Assembly: GCA_017551095.1 (NCBI GenBank)
Contig: JAFZMQ010000022.1
Coordinates: forward strand, 1 to 64,000
From: Clostridia bacterium
GTDB taxonomy: Bacteria > Bacillota > Clostridia > UBA1381
Reading direction: 5' to 3'
DNA length: 64,000 bases
Shown here: positions 1 to 9,704 of the stretch, one piece after another
How the letters are laid out: each line of letters opens with the position of its first letter
How positions within the stretch are numbered: position 1 is the stretch's first letter
Position numbers and translations under genes: made by a program
The notes under the pieces: model-generated
Databases searched by the model: none
Seen by the model: only the letters and a program-made list of their open reading frames with translations
What the model was told of the DNA's origin: nothing

Positions 1-2
1 AA

Positions 3-2684
3 TTACCAATAACTGTAACATATGATAATGACAATTATGCGATTTATGATATGGACTTCACTCTTGTCGATTTTGCTGTTGTCAATGGTAGTGTTACAGT
101 AGAAGGCGGAACAATTGATCCTCCGCATACACACACATTTGGTGAGTGGAACAAGGTTGACGATACTAACCATAAGAGAGTATGTGCATGTGGCGAAGAA
201 GAATTAGAAGCACACACATGGAATGAAGGAGAAGTAACAACTCCTGCAACACATACAACAGAAGGTGTAATGACCTATACATGTACGGTATGTGGAGGCA
301 CAAAGACAGAGCCTATTGCAAAATTAACAGGTCACACATTTGGTGAGTGGACCAAGGTTGATGATACTAACCACAAGAGAGTATGTGCATGTGGTGAAGA
401 AGAATTAGAAGCACACACATGGAATGAAGGAGAAGTAACAACTCCTGCAACACATACAACAGAAGGTGTAAAGACATACACATGTACGGTATGTGGAGGC
501 ACAAAGACAGAGCCTATTTCGAAATTAACAGAACACACATTCGAAACATGGGTAAAAGTTGACGAAACTTACCATAAAGGCGTATGTGCATGTGGAGAAG
601 AAACTGAAAACGAAGCCCACACATGGAATAACGGAGTAGAAACAACACCTGCAACACATACAGCAGAGGGCGTTAAGACCTACACATGTACAAAGTGTGG
701 AGCAACAAAGACAGAGCCTATTTCGAAATTAACAGAACACACATTCGAAACATGGGTAAAAGTTGACGAAACTTACCATAAAGGCGTATGTGCATGTGGA
801 GAAGAAACTGAAAACGAAGCTCACACATGGAATAATGGCGTAGAAACAACACCTGCAACACATACAGCAGAGGGCGTTAAGACCTACACATGTACAAAGT
901 GTGGAGCAACAAAGACAGAGCCTATTGAAAAAATCAAGGTACCTGCGACATCCTTTGGATTTGAGCAAATGACATTGGGACTCAAAGTTGGTGAAACAGG
1001 TCAAATAACAGCAGTAATCGAACCTGCCGATGCGGCAAATTTACCGATAGAATGGACATCAACAAACCCGAATGTTGCAAAAGTTGAAAACGGCGTTGTT
1101 ACAGCATTAAAAGCAGGTTTTGCAGTAATTGATGCTAAGATAACCAATCCTGACGGCAGTGAACTTGGTGCAAGTTGTCCTGTTAAGGTTACTGAGGATG
1201 TTGAAATCACAGCAATAGATGTAGAAGCAAAGACTGCAACATTTTCAACAGACGCCTTGACGGCAGATGACCTTGACTTTGATAAACTAAGTGTATCTAA
1301 GGTATTTGAGGGCAACAATGTTGCCGTTACGGTTACAAACTTCGTATTAAAGGGCGAAAAGGCAGAGTACTATTCTGTTGTAACAAAGAGCAAATCCTAT
1401 AATGCAGTTGCTCCATCATCAACAAACACAGAGGTTTCAGAAGGTATAACAGCAACTACTGTTGTATATGACGATACCGCAAAAGTTGATATTACCGATA
1501 GCAGTGCATTGACAGATGATAAAGCCGTAATCGACGTAACAGCTGAAAGTGATGTAAATGCAGTAGCAATTTCAGCAACGGCGATGAAAGATTTAGCAGA
1601 CAATGACAATGCTATTGAAATCAAAGTCAAAGATGAAACCGGTGCAGACACATCAATGACATTTAGCAAGGCTGCAATCATAGCAATGACAGATGGCGTA
1701 ACAGCCGATATTACAATCAGAGTAAGCAATCCTGATGATGAGGACTTGACAGAGGATCAGCAAGAAAAGACAGCAGAAGCAGCTACAAAGAACCCTGTTG
1801 TTTACTCATTGACAGTAGAAGGTGCAGCAACTACTGACTTTGGCACAAATAGCGTAACAGTTAAGCTGTACTATGATAAGACAACGGAAGGAACCATAGT
1901 TGTTAAATACATCAAGGATGACGGCAGTGAGGAAATTATTACTACAAATGCTGATTATAATAGCACAGATAAGGTGATAACTGTTTTACTCAGCCACTTC
2001 TCAGAATATCTGGTTTATACCGAGCCGGCAAGTAAAGGTCACTCAGTAAGCGGCGGCGTAAGCGGTGGCGGCGGAGCATCATCAACAGATGTAACCGTTA
2101 AGCTTAACACAAACGGCGGCGAAGAGATGAAGGATATAACTGTAACAAAGGGTCAGGCAATCGGAACTATTGCAGAACCTACAAAGAACGGTTATGTATT
2201 CACAGGCTGGTATGCTGATGAAGCTCTTACAAAAGAGTATTCAGCAGACGAAAAGGTAACAGACGAAACAACACTTTATGCAGGTTGGAAGGTTGACCCT
2301 GTTCGTCAAATCACCTTGACAATTAACAATGTTAATGCAACAGTATTCGGCGAAGAAAAGGCAAACGATGTTGCACCTATCATCAGAAATGACAGAACAA
2401 TGCTTCCGATAAGATTTATCGCAGAGGCACTCGGTGCAGAAGTTGGCTGGGACGGCGAAACAAGAACAGTAACCATCACAAGTGGTGAAACTGTTATAAC
2501 AATCGGCATAGACCAAAGCTTTGCAACGGTAAATGGCAGCGTTATCGCACTTGATTCACCTGCATTTATCGAAAGCGACAGAACATTCTTACCAATCAGA
2601 TTCGTTTCCGAAAACTTGGGAGCAGAAGTTGAATGGGTAGAAGCTTCAAGGCAAGTAGTTATTACAAAGCCGATAGCAGAATAA
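3..2684 (+). CDS. Secreted/surface repeat protein, 5' end outside window
   Basis: The reading frame is open to the window edge, so the true start and any signal peptide lie upstream. Numbering from the Met at base 51, residues 28-297 are four tandem ~67-residue Cys/His-rich units, each with a CACGEE motif, a CTxCG motif and several His. Residues ~301-385 resemble a bacterial Ig-like (Big_2) domain. Residues ~679-752 are an InlB B-type / Listeria-Bacteroides repeat ending in LYAGW. Residues ~753-877 match the copper amine oxidase N-terminal-like domain (PF07833), with two copies of the RTxLPIRF...LGAEVxW pattern, frequent at the ends of clostridial exported proteins. Residues ~390-675 are not recognised. 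An extracellular adhesin or wall-associated role is inferred from architecture only. Confidence 0.8.
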   Translation, partial: LPITVTYDNDNYAIYDMDFTLVDFAVVNGSVTVEGGTIDPPHTHTFGEWNKVDDTNHKRVCACGEEELEAHTWNEGEVTTPATHTTEGVMTYTCTVCGGTKTEPIAKLTGHTFGEWTKVDDTNHKRVCACGEEELEAHTWNEGEVTTPATHTTEGVKTYTCTVCGGTKTEPISKLTEHTFETWVKVDETYHKGVCACGEETENEAHTWNNGVETTPATHTAEGVKTYTCTKCGATKTEPISKLTEHTFETWVKVDETYHKGVCACGEETENEAHTWNNGVETTPATHTAEGVKTYTCTKCGATKTEPIEKIKVPATSFGFEQMTLGLKVGETGQITAVIEPADAANLPIEWTSTNPNVAKVENGVVTALKAGFAVIDAKITNPDGSELGASCPVKVTEDVEITAIDVEAKTATFSTDALTADDLDFDKLSVSKVFEGNNVAVTVTNFVLKGEKAEYYSVVTKSKSYNAVAPSSTNTEVSEGITATTVVYDDTAKVDITDSSALTDDKAVIDVTAESDVNAVAISATAMKDLADNDNAIEIKVKDETGADTSMTFSKAAIIAMTDGVTADITIRVSNPDDEDLTEDQQEKTAEAATKNPVVYSLTVEGAATTDFGTNSVTVKLYYDKTTEGTIVVKYIKDDGSEEIITTNADYNSTDKVITVLLSHFSEYLVYTEPASKGHSVSGGVSGGGGASSTDVTVKLNTNGGEEMKDITVTKGQAIGTIAEPTKNGYVFTGWYADEALTKEYSADEKVTDETTLYAGWKVDPVRQITLTINNVNATVFGEEKANDVAPIIRNDRTMLPIRFIAEALGAEVGWDGETRTVTITSGETVITIGIDQSFATVNGSVIALDSPAFIESDRTFLPIRFVSENLGAEVEWVEASRQVVITKPIAE
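132..926 (+). repeat. Four in-frame tandem repeats (~201-204 bp)
   Basis: Units start at 132, 333, 534 and 738. Units 1 and 2 are nearly identical in DNA, as are units 3 and 4, while the two pairs differ from each other, so the array looks like duplication of a diverged pair. All units stay in frame and keep the paired Cys motifs. Confidence 0.9.
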
Positions 2685-2697
2685 GCTAACCAATTTA

Positions 2698-2731
2698 AAC
2701 AAGAGGTCATTTAAATGACCTCTTGTTTTTG
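2698..2731 (+). terminator. Rho-independent terminator
   Basis: A perfect 15+15 nt palindrome (AACAAGAGGTCATTT and its complement) ends in a run of T, 14 bases after the stop codon of the preceding gene. Confidence 0.9.
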
Positions 2732-2798
2732 CGTGGGGGTTTTTCGGAATATATTTTGATAATTTTTGGTTAGCAGTTAAATTTATCGTAATTTTCTA

Positions 2799-2827
2799 TT
2801 GTAAAATTCGGGAAAATGTTATATAAT
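2799..2827 (+). promoter_or_regulatory. Sigma-A-type promoter for the LRR-dockerin gene
   Basis: TTGTAA, a 17-bp spacer and TATAAT precede a GAGG ribosome site and the ATG at 2858. The upstream 20 bases match the lysS promoter region with one difference (see findings). Confidence 0.75.
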
Positions 2828-2857
2828 TTTTCTATATTTTGTTTATGAGGTACAGTT

Positions 2858-5800
2858 ATGAAAAAACGCATTTTTTCACTTTTTGTGATTCTTTATATCC
2901 TGCTTCCTGTGGCGGTTATTCCTGTTCATGCGGCAATAGTTGGCAGTGGCACATGTGGTGATAACCTCACTTGGACGCTTAATGATAAGGGAACGCTCAC
3001 CATTAGCGGCACGGGGGATATGAAGGATTATAGTTACGATACTATGCCTTGGTACAGTTCGAGGTCATCAATTAAAACTGTAATTATTCAAAATGGAGTA
3101 ACAAGCATAGGTTCTGAGACGTTTTATAATTGCAGCAGCCTGACCAGTATCACAATTCCCGATAGTGTAACAAGTATAGGGAGTAGAGCATTTTCCAGTT
3201 GCACAGGCCTAACCAGTATCACCATCCCGGATAGCGTAACAAGCATAGGAAGTGGTGCGTTTTCCGGTTGCAACAAGCTTACCTCAATAAATGTTTCTGA
3301 AAACAATCAAAACTATTCATCGCAGGACGGAGTTTTGTTTAACAAAACTAAGATGGCACTTATATGCTGTCCGGGTGGCAAACAAGGCTCATATAGCATC
3401 CAAAACAGCGTAACAAGCATAGGGAATTATGCGTTTTCCGGTTGTAGCAACCTAACCAGTATCGCCATCCCGAACAGAGTAACAAGCATAGGTGATTGGG
3501 CGTTTGAGGGTTGCAGAGGTCTAACCAGTATCACCATTCCCAATAGCGTAACAAGTATAGGGAATTATGCGTTTTCTCGTTGTAGCATCCTTACCTCAAT
3601 CACAATCCCGGATAGCGTAACAAGCATAGGTGATTATGCGTTTTACGATTGCGGTAGCCTTACCAGTATCACAATTCCAAACAGCGTAACAAGTATAGGA
3701 AGTGGTGCGTTTTCCGGTTGCAGCGGTCTAACAAGTATCACATTACCATTTGGCAGTATTGGATATATATTTGGAACATCATCATATACGGGAAGTTATG
3801 AGGCAGATGGTTATTATATCCCGTCATCATTAAGAACAGTAAACATAACAAAAGCAACGCAAATTCCAGGTAGAGCATTTATGAGTTGCAGCAGCCTAAC
3901 CAGTATCACAATCCCGGATAGCGTAACAAGTATAGGAAGTGGTGCGTTTTACGGTTGCACAGGTCTAACCAGTATCACAATCCCGGATAGTGTAACAAGT
4001 ATAGGAAGTGCGTTTGAGGGTTGCAGCGGTCTAACAAGTATCACATTACCATTTGTTGGCAGTAGCATAAATTCAACAAATGTATTTGGATATATATTTG
4101 GAGAATATTCATATACGGAAAGTTATAAGGCAAATGGTTATTATATTCCGTCATCATTAAAAACAGTAAACATAACAAAGGCAACGCAAATTCCAGGTGG
4201 AGCATTTGATAGTTGCAGCAGTCTGACCAACATCACCATCCCGAACAGCGTAAAAAGCATAGAGGGTCGTGCGTTTGAGGGTTGCAGTAGCCTTACCAGT
4301 ATCACAATCCCAAACAGTGTAACAAGCATAGGGAATTATGCGTTTTATAGGTGTTATAACCTAACAAATATCACAATCCCCGGTAGCGTAACAAGCATAG
4401 GAAGGCATGCGTTTTCCAGTTGCACAGGTCTAACCAGTATCACCATCCCGAACAGTGTAACAAGCATAGGGGATAGTGTGTTTAGCAATTGTAGCAGCCT
4501 AACCAGTATCACCATCCCGAACAGAGTAACAAGCATAGGGGATTTTGCGTTTTCCAGTTGCAGAAGCCTGACCAGCATTACAATCGGTGACAGTGTAAAA
4601 AGCGTAGGGGACTATGCGTTTTCCTGGTGTAGCAGTCTTAAAAAGGTTTATTACTCAGGAATTTCTTCGCAGTGGAGTTATATATCAATAGGTTCAAGTA
4701 ATGAGTACCTTAAAAATGCGAAAATGTATTATTTATATACCATAACTTATACAGGCGAATATGAGGGAACGGATAAGGAATACCATCTAAATACCGTGAC
4801 TTTCCCTACTTTGCCCGAACTACCATACGGATATACATATAGCTTTAAAGTAAATGGTACAGAATGGGACGGAGTGGTACAGGGCGACACAACTGTTGTA
4901 GTCACAAAAACACCAATAAATTATACAGTAACCTATACAGGCGATTATATAGAAACACAGAGTGTTGCCTATAACACAAAAGCAAACTTGCCGAATGAAT
5001 ATGGTTACACATATACCTTTAAAGTAAATGGTGAAATATGGGACGGCGTTGTTAAAGGCGATACAACAGTTGCAGTCACCAAAACACCGATAAACTATAC
5101 TGTTACATACACAGGCGATTATGAAGGAACGGATAGTGCCGATTATTTAACAACAGTCACACTCCCAACACCGCCTGAAAACTACATTTACCGATTTACT
5201 GTAAACGGCTCGGCTTGGGACGGCGTCGTAAAAGGTGACACAACGGTTTTAGTGTCAAAGCTATGCGATTTAACAGAGCTTGACATAGCAAATATTGAAG
5301 ATGTGCAAAAAGACGAAGACAGCATTTACGGCAAATTCTATGGCAAATATTTCGTTCCGCAGGTGAGCGTTTCGGAAAATGCCGCATACTCCATATACCG
5401 TGATGAAAATTGCACACAAATTGTGCGGAATGTAACGCTTTCGCGTGGCGAAAATACATTTTACATAAAAGTAACGGCAGAAAGCGGTAGAATAAAGGTG
5501 TATAAGATTACGGTTGACAGAGATATACCGGAAAGCCTCGGTACGCTTTCATTTGTTCAGGCGATAAAGGATACTATGATATTTAAGCTTGACAGTAAGG
5601 TTGTAGGAAACCCGGAGATAACAATTCTTTTTGGAAAAACGCAGGATGTATTTAATGATCGTGAACTCTGTATTGAAAGAACGGCAACTATAAGCAGCGA
5701 CAAACAGAGCCTATACATTTCGGAATTATCGCCTGATGAGCAGTATTATTTTAAGGCGATTGCAAGGTATGATGATATTGAAACAGAAAGCTCGGTTGTA

Positions 5801-6559
5801 TTTGCGTACACGGCACTGTCAGGCGAGTGCTATGTTATTAGTGTATTATCCCCCGCAGGTGGCGTTATAAATCATGAAAAGGGGACTATTTCCGATTTGC
5901 GTGTTGCGAACAGGTTTAACGAGATTTTAATAGATGTTTTGGTAAGCCCAAAAGCGACATGGGATTTGTATTATGACAAAAAGGCAACAAAAATATGCGA
6001 AAACAGAACGCTCCCCCTTAACGCAGGTGAAGAAAAGACGGCATACATAAAGGTTACAGCAGAGGACGGAACAGAAAAGATTTACTCTATCAGCATTTAC
6101 AGGCAGACAAAGTCTAAAAAACCTGTAATATCGGTATGGGGCGGTATGGCGACCATTACTTCGGAAGATAATAAAAATATTTTCTACTCATTTAACGGAA
6201 CATATCCTACCGAATTTAGCGGAACGGCATATAGTGGTCCTTTTGAAGTGTCGGAGGGAACAGTAATCAGAGCCATAGCAAAGCAGGAGGGCATGGACGA
6301 ATACAGTGATGTTGCATCTTATACGGTTGATGAATTCGGGCTCATAGCATACGGTGATGTTAACGGTGACGGAGAGGTTACCGCCGCTGATAATGTGTTC
6401 CTGGCACGGCATTTGGCAGGTTGGAGAGGATTTGGCGAAATAAACACCGACACAGCTGATGTAAACTGCGACAAAAAGGTCAACGCCTTTGATAATATCG
6501 TTTTAGCACGGCACTTGGCGGGTTGGATCGGATATTTGGATTTGCCTTATGAAGAATAA
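2858..6559 (+). CDS. Secreted BspA-type leucine-rich-repeat protein with dockerin
   Basis: A 1233-residue exported protein starting with a signal peptide (MKKR, hydrophobic core, cleavage near VHA-AI). Residues ~78-600 are some twenty BspA/Treponema-type LRR_5 repeats (LTSITIPxSVTSIG). Three ~55-residue beta repeats follow (~629-798, [10 protein letters not shown]...[11 protein letters not shown]). Next come two cadherin-like beta-sandwich regions (~806-886 and ~995-1085) and a chitobiase C-terminal-like module (~1087-1158). Residues ~1167-1228 form a type I dockerin: two calcium loops ([12 protein letters not shown] and [12 protein letters not shown]), each followed by LARHLAGW. No catalytic domain is visible. 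Dockerins bind cohesins, so the protein is probably docked on a scaffoldin or surface cohesin encoded elsewhere. A nested larger duplication is visible at ~3730-3900 and ~4020-4240. Confidence 0.9.
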   Translation: MKKRIFSLFVILYILLPVAVIPVHAAIVGSGTCGDNLTWTLNDKGTLTISGTGDMKDYSYDTMPWYSSRSSIKTVIIQNGVTSIGSETFYNCSSLTSITIPDSVTSIGSRAFSSCTGLTSITIPDSVTSIGSGAFSGCNKLTSINVSENNQNYSSQDGVLFNKTKMALICCPGGKQGSYSIQNSVTSIGNYAFSGCSNLTSIAIPNRVTSIGDWAFEGCRGLTSITIPNSVTSIGNYAFSRCSILTSITIPDSVTSIGDYAFYDCGSLTSITIPNSVTSIGSGAFSGCSGLTSITLPFGSIGYIFGTSSYTGSYEADGYYIPSSLRTVNITKATQIPGRAFMSCSSLTSITIPDSVTSIGSGAFYGCTGLTSITIPDSVTSIGSAFEGCSGLTSITLPFVGSSINSTNVFGYIFGEYSYTESYKANGYYIPSSLKTVNITKATQIPGGAFDSCSSLTNITIPNSVKSIEGRAFEGCSSLTSITIPNSVTSIGNYAFYRCYNLTNITIPGSVTSIGRHAFSSCTGLTSITIPNSVTSIGDSVFSNCSSLTSITIPNRVTSIGDFAFSSCRSLTSITIGDSVKSVGDYAFSWCSSLKKVYYSGISSQWSYISIGSSNEYLKNAKMYYLYTITYTGEYEGTDKEYHLNTVTFPTLPELPYGYTYSFKVNGTEWDGVVQGDTTVVVTKTPINYTVTYTGDYIETQSVAYNTKANLPNEYGYTYTFKVNGEIWDGVVKGDTTVAVTKTPINYTVTYTGDYEGTDSADYLTTVTLPTPPENYIYRFTVNGSAWDGVVKGDTTVLVSKLCDLTELDIANIEDVQKDEDSIYGKFYGKYFVPQVSVSENAAYSIYRDENCTQIVRNVTLSRGENTFYIKVTAESGRIKVYKITVDRDIPESLGTLSFVQAIKDTMIFKLDSKVVGNPEITILFGKTQDVFNDRELCIERTATISSDKQSLYISELSPDEQYYFKAIARYDDIETESSVVFAYTALSGECYVISVLSPAGGVINHEKGTISDLRVANRFNEILIDVLVSPKATWDLYYDKKATKICENRTLPLNAGEEKTAYIKVTAEDGTEKIYSISIYRQTKSKKPVISVWGGMATITSEDNKNIFYSFNGTYPTEFSGTAYSGPFEVSEGTVIRAIAKQEGMDEYSDVASYTVDEFGLIAYGDVNGDGEVTAADNVFLARHLAGWRGFGEINTDTADVNCDKKVNAFDNIVLARHLAGWIGYLDLPYEE
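3090..4660 (+). repeat. LRR_5 coding repeat array (~69-bp unit)
   Basis: About twenty in-frame ~23-codon repeats have strong DNA-level similarity (the phrase GTAACAAGCATAGG recurs), indicating ongoing intragenic duplication or homogenisation. Confidence 0.85.
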
Positions 6560-6563
6560 ATAC

Positions 6564-6597
6564 AAAATTACCTCCTTATGACAGGGGGTAATTTTTA
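6564..6597 (+). terminator. Rho-independent terminator
   Basis: AAAATTACCTCC pairs with GGGGGTAATTTT (one G-U) around an 8-nt loop and runs into TTTTT, just after the LRR-dockerin stop. Confidence 0.85.
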
Positions 6598-6627
6598 GTC
6601 AGACGGTAAATTTCTTGTAATTTGCTA

Positions 6628-6656
6628 TTGTAAAATATTCCAAAATAGTGTATAAT
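6628..6656 (+). promoter_or_regulatory. Sigma-A-type promoter for lysS
   Basis: TTGTAA, 17-bp spacer, TATAAT, 29 bases before the lysS ATG. No T-box leader fits in this short space. Confidence 0.8.
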
Positions 6657-6685
6657 TGCAGTAATTGAGTTTGAAAGGATAAAAA

Positions 6686-8158
6686 ATGATGGAAAACGAA
6701 TTATCACAGCTTTTAAAAGTAAGACGCGAAAAGCTTAAAGAGCTTCAAGATTGCGACAGGGACCCGTTTAAAATAACCAAATTTGACGGGCAGGTGCATT
6801 CGCAGGAAATAAAGGACAATTATGAAAAATACGACGGAAAAACCGTAACGGTTGCAGGTAGAGTTATGTCCAAACGCAGAATGGGCAAAATCGGGTTTGC
6901 TCACTTGCAGGACCTGACGGGACAAATTCAGCTTGTTGTTAAAAAGGACACGCTCGGCGAGGCGGAGTATGAATTTTTCAAAAAGCTCGATATAGGCGAT
7001 ATTGTCGGTGCAACAGGCAGTATTTTTACGACCGACGCGGGTGAAATTTCGGTTGCAACCGAAAAAATGACTATACTTTCAAAGTCGCTTTTGCCGCTTC
7101 CTGAAAAATTCCACGGACTTCAAGACCCCGATTTGCGTTATAGGCAGAGATATGTTGACCTTATTATGAACGAGGATGTTAAGAACACCTTTATAAAACG
7201 CAGCAAAATTGTCAGCTCAATAAGAGAATATCTTGACGGGCAGGGATTTTTGGAAGTCGATACACCCATGCTTAACACTATCCCGGGCGGTGCGGCGGCA
7301 AGACCGTTTATCACGCATCACAATGCCCTTGATATTGATATGTATATGCGTATCGCGACTGAGCTTCATTTAAAGAGACTCATTGTCGGCGGTATGGAAC
7401 GCGTTTATGAAATGGGCAGGATTTTCAGAAATGAGGGTATGGATATTCGCCATAATCCTGAATTTACCACTATTGAGATTTATCAGGCATATACCGATTA
7501 CCACGGCATGATGGACCTGACCGAAAATCTTATAAGAAACGCCGCAAGGGCAATCGGCTGCGGTGACAAGATAATGTATCAGGGCGTCGAAATCGACCTT
7601 TCGCACTTTGAGCGTATTACCATGATTGACTCGATTAAAAAGTATGCGGGTATTGATTTTAATGAGATAAAGACTGACGAAGAGGCACAAAAAATCGCAA
7701 ATGATTTGGGTATTGAGTTAGAACCGGCAAAATCGACGCGTGGTGATATAATAAGCCTTGTATTTGAAGAAAAGGTTGAAGAAAAGCTCATTCAGCCGAC
7801 ATTTATAACAGATTATCCTGTTGAAATTTCGCCACTTGCAAAGAGAAAGCCTGACCAGCCGGAGCTTACAGAAAGATTTGAGCTGTTCATAACGGCAAGG
7901 GAGATAGGAAATGCATTTTCCGAACTCAACGACCCGATTGACCAGCGTGAACGCTTTAAAGCACAGGTTGCTCTGCGTGATGCAGGTGACGACGAGGCAA
8001 GTATGATGGACGAGGACTTCTTAACAGCATTGGAGTACGGTATGCCTCCCACAGGCGGAGTCGGCATAGGCATTGACCGTTTGGTAATGTTACTCACCGA
8101 TAGCTATTCAATCCGTGATGTTTTGCTCTTCCCGACAATGAAGCCACTCGACAAATAA
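6686..8158 (+). CDS. lysS: Lysyl-tRNA synthetase, class II
   Basis: It charges tRNA-Lys with lysine in the cytoplasm. The 490-residue length is normal for bacterial LysS. An N-terminal OB-fold anticodon-binding domain (~55-160, with [13 protein letters not shown] and LQDLTGQIQ) precedes the class II catalytic core. Motif 2 is seen in [15 protein letters not shown] and motif 3 in [11 protein letters not shown] near the C terminus. The tandem ATGATG start is 7-8 bases after AAAGGA. It has its own promoter and terminator, so it is probably monocistronic. Confidence 0.97.
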   Translation: MMENELSQLLKVRREKLKELQDCDRDPFKITKFDGQVHSQEIKDNYEKYDGKTVTVAGRVMSKRRMGKIGFAHLQDLTGQIQLVVKKDTLGEAEYEFFKKLDIGDIVGATGSIFTTDAGEISVATEKMTILSKSLLPLPEKFHGLQDPDLRYRQRYVDLIMNEDVKNTFIKRSKIVSSIREYLDGQGFLEVDTPMLNTIPGGAAARPFITHHNALDIDMYMRIATELHLKRLIVGGMERVYEMGRIFRNEGMDIRHNPEFTTIEIYQAYTDYHGMMDLTENLIRNAARAIGCGDKIMYQGVEIDLSHFERITMIDSIKKYAGIDFNEIKTDEEAQKIANDLGIELEPAKSTRGDIISLVFEEKVEEKLIQPTFITDYPVEISPLAKRKPDQPELTERFELFITAREIGNAFSELNDPIDQRERFKAQVALRDAGDDEASMMDEDFLTALEYGMPPTGGVGIGIDRLVMLLTDSYSIRDVLLFPTMKPLDK

Positions 8159-8166
8159 AAACAACG

Positions 8167-8194
8167 AAAACCCTTGTAAAATCAAGGGTTTTTT
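8167..8194 (+). terminator. Rho-independent terminator of lysS
   Basis: AAAACCCTTG, 6-nt loop, CAAGGGTTTT and T-run. Confidence 0.9.
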
Positions 8195-8277
8195 ACTAAT
8201 AGCTGTGCGTTTTATGGTATTTGGTGGCAAAAATGCCGTGGTTTATTTAGTATTTGAAATTATAATGGGAGGATATT

Positions 8278-8883
8278 ATGGATTTTGAGAGCATTAAAAA
8301 CACGCTGATGGGTAAGGGATATAAGGTCACAATATTTGACTCTGCAAAAGACGCATGTGATTATTTGGAAAAAAATATATGTAATACTACCGTAGGCATT
8401 GGTGGGTCAATGACTGTTCAGGAGATGGGCTTATATGACAGATTGGCTGAACATAACCGCGTATTTTGGCATACAAAAGCAGATGCCAAAAAGACGAATG
8501 AGGAAGTAAAAGCATTGGCAAATACGGCGGAAATATACATATCCTCGGTCAACGGCTTGGCGGAAACAGGTGAGATAGTCAACATAGATGGGGCATGTAA
8601 CAGAGTTTCTTCGATTTGCTATGGACATAAAAAGGTGTATTTTATTGTCGGTCAGAATAAAATCGCAAAAAACTATGAAGACGCATTGTATAGAGCAAGA
8701 AATATTGCGGCTCCCAAAAATGCGAAGCGTTTGGGAAAACGCACCCCATGTGCTATTAAAGGCGATAAATGCTATAACTGCAACAGTCCGGAAAGAATTT
8801 GCAGAGTGCTTTCGGTATGGTGGGAAAAACCGTCACAGGGAGAATATGAAATTGTATTGATAAAAGAGAATTTAGGGTATTAA
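8278..8883 (+). CDS. LUD-domain protein (LutC/DUF162-like)
   Basis: A 201-residue protein of the LUD (lactate utilisation, DUF162) superfamily, recognised by the VGIGGSMTVQEMGLYD segment near residue 40 and NxVSxICYGHKKVYFIVGxNKI around residues 109-130. A C-terminal cysteine group C-x6-C-x2-C-x6-C (from CAIKGDKC) could bind metal. LutB and LutA partners are absent, so a lactate-oxidation role is not supported. Stand-alone LUD proteins of this size are common in Clostridia with unknown function. The start is supported by GGGAGGA five bases before the ATG. Confidence 0.8.
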   Translation: MDFESIKNTLMGKGYKVTIFDSAKDACDYLEKNICNTTVGIGGSMTVQEMGLYDRLAEHNRVFWHTKADAKKTNEEVKALANTAEIYISSVNGLAETGEIVNIDGACNRVSSICYGHKKVYFIVGQNKIAKNYEDALYRARNIAAPKNAKRLGKRTPCAIKGDKCYNCNSPERICRVLSVWWEKPSQGEYEIVLIKENLGY

Positions 8884-8899
8884 ATACAGTAAAAAGCCC

Positions 8900-8928
8900 T
8901 TGATTTATTGGCGTAAATATGATAAAAT
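8900..8928 (+). promoter_or_regulatory. Promoter for the thymidylate kinase gene
   Basis: TTGATT, 17 bp, TAAAAT with an upstream TG one base before the -10. It lies inside the longest possible reading frame of the kinase, which argues for the downstream ATG at 8978. Confidence 0.75.
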
Positions 8929-8977
8929 TGCACATAATTCAAAGTATGTGCTGCTGACATACAAAGGAGATTTAATT

Positions 8978-9637
8978 ATGTTATCAAATTTAAAACAGTC
9001 TGCTGATACAACTCCAAATAAACCTCTTTTTATAGTATTCGAGGGATTGGACGGCTCTGGAAAGAGCACACAAATCAGTATGCTGAAAGACAAGTTAAAG
9101 CAAATGGGAAGAAAGGTGTATGTCACAGCTGAGCCTACAAGCTCTGCAACGGGAGGGCTTATCAGGGACGCCCTTAGCAACAATTATAAAAGAGAACCGT
9201 CGGAACTTGCAAGTCTGTTTTTGACAGACCGTGTATCCCATAATGTAAATCCTGTATGGGGTATCAAGAAGGCTCTTAAAGAGGGCTCGGATGTTATTTG
9301 CGACAGATACTACTATTCTTCATTTGCATACCAGAGTTTAGGCACGGACTTAAAATGGATTATGGATATGAATTTGAACTGTCCGCAGATACTCAAACCT
9401 GATTTATGTATTTATCTTGATGTTGATCCCGAGAGGTGTAAGAACAGAGTTGACAGTGAGCGTAACCATTTGGAGATTTTTGAAGAGGACGCAAAAGTGA
9501 TGCAAAAAATACGGAATCAATTTTTTGATGTGTTTGACAAGCTTGGCTCTTCCGAAAACATTCAAATCGTGGACGCAAATAAGCCTATCAATGAGGTGGC
9601 TGATGATATATTGTCAATCGTAATGGGATTAAAATAA
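8978..9637 (+). CDS. tmk: Thymidylate kinase (dTMP kinase)
   Basis: It phosphorylates dTMP to dTDP. The Walker A loop GLDGSGKST lies near residue 23, TAEPTSS follows, and a DRYYYSSFAYQS segment corresponds to the conserved DR motif; a LID-like region precedes residue 170. The frame stays open upstream to a TTG at 8900, but the promoter occupies that stretch and AAAGGAGA sits seven bases before the ATG at 8978, so 219 residues is the chosen form. It is not next to holB, where clostridial tmk often lies, so it could be a second, paralogous nucleotide kinase. Confidence 0.88.
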   Translation: MLSNLKQSADTTPNKPLFIVFEGLDGSGKSTQISMLKDKLKQMGRKVYVTAEPTSSATGGLIRDALSNNYKREPSELASLFLTDRVSHNVNPVWGIKKALKEGSDVICDRYYYSSFAYQSLGTDLKWIMDMNLNCPQILKPDLCIYLDVDPERCKNRVDSERNHLEIFEEDAKVMQKIRNQFFDVFDKLGSSENIQIVDANKPINEVADDILSIVMGLK

Positions 9638-9653
9638 CCTTGTAAGAAGTTTT

Positions 9654-9690
9654 AAAACAGCGGTCTTGATGTGTAAGACCGCTGTTTTTG
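9654..9690. terminator. Bidirectional terminator between tmk and the dockerin gene
   Basis: A 14-bp stem (AAAACAGCGGTCTT) with a 7-nt loop and T-runs usable on both strands lies between the convergent stop codons. Confidence 0.9.
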
Positions 9691-9704
9691 TATATTTTTT
9701 TGTT

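Noticed and set aside
132-926. Possible CRISPR array
   Set aside because: Repeats are ~201 bp, adjacent without spacers and preserve an open frame.
1001-1729. Minus-strand frames of 105 and 110 codons inside the first gene
   Set aside because: Antisense of a codon-biased real gene; no RBS and Ser/Thr/Ala-rich shadow composition.
3090-4660. Possible non-coding tandem repeat
   Set aside because: The 69-bp periodicity encodes LRR_5 units in one uninterrupted frame.
8588-8860. Second plus-strand frame inside the LUD gene
   Set aside because: Out-of-frame shadow without RBS.
8278-8883. Lactate utilisation operon (lutABC)
   Set aside because: Only the LUD domain is present; no Fe-S partners nearby.
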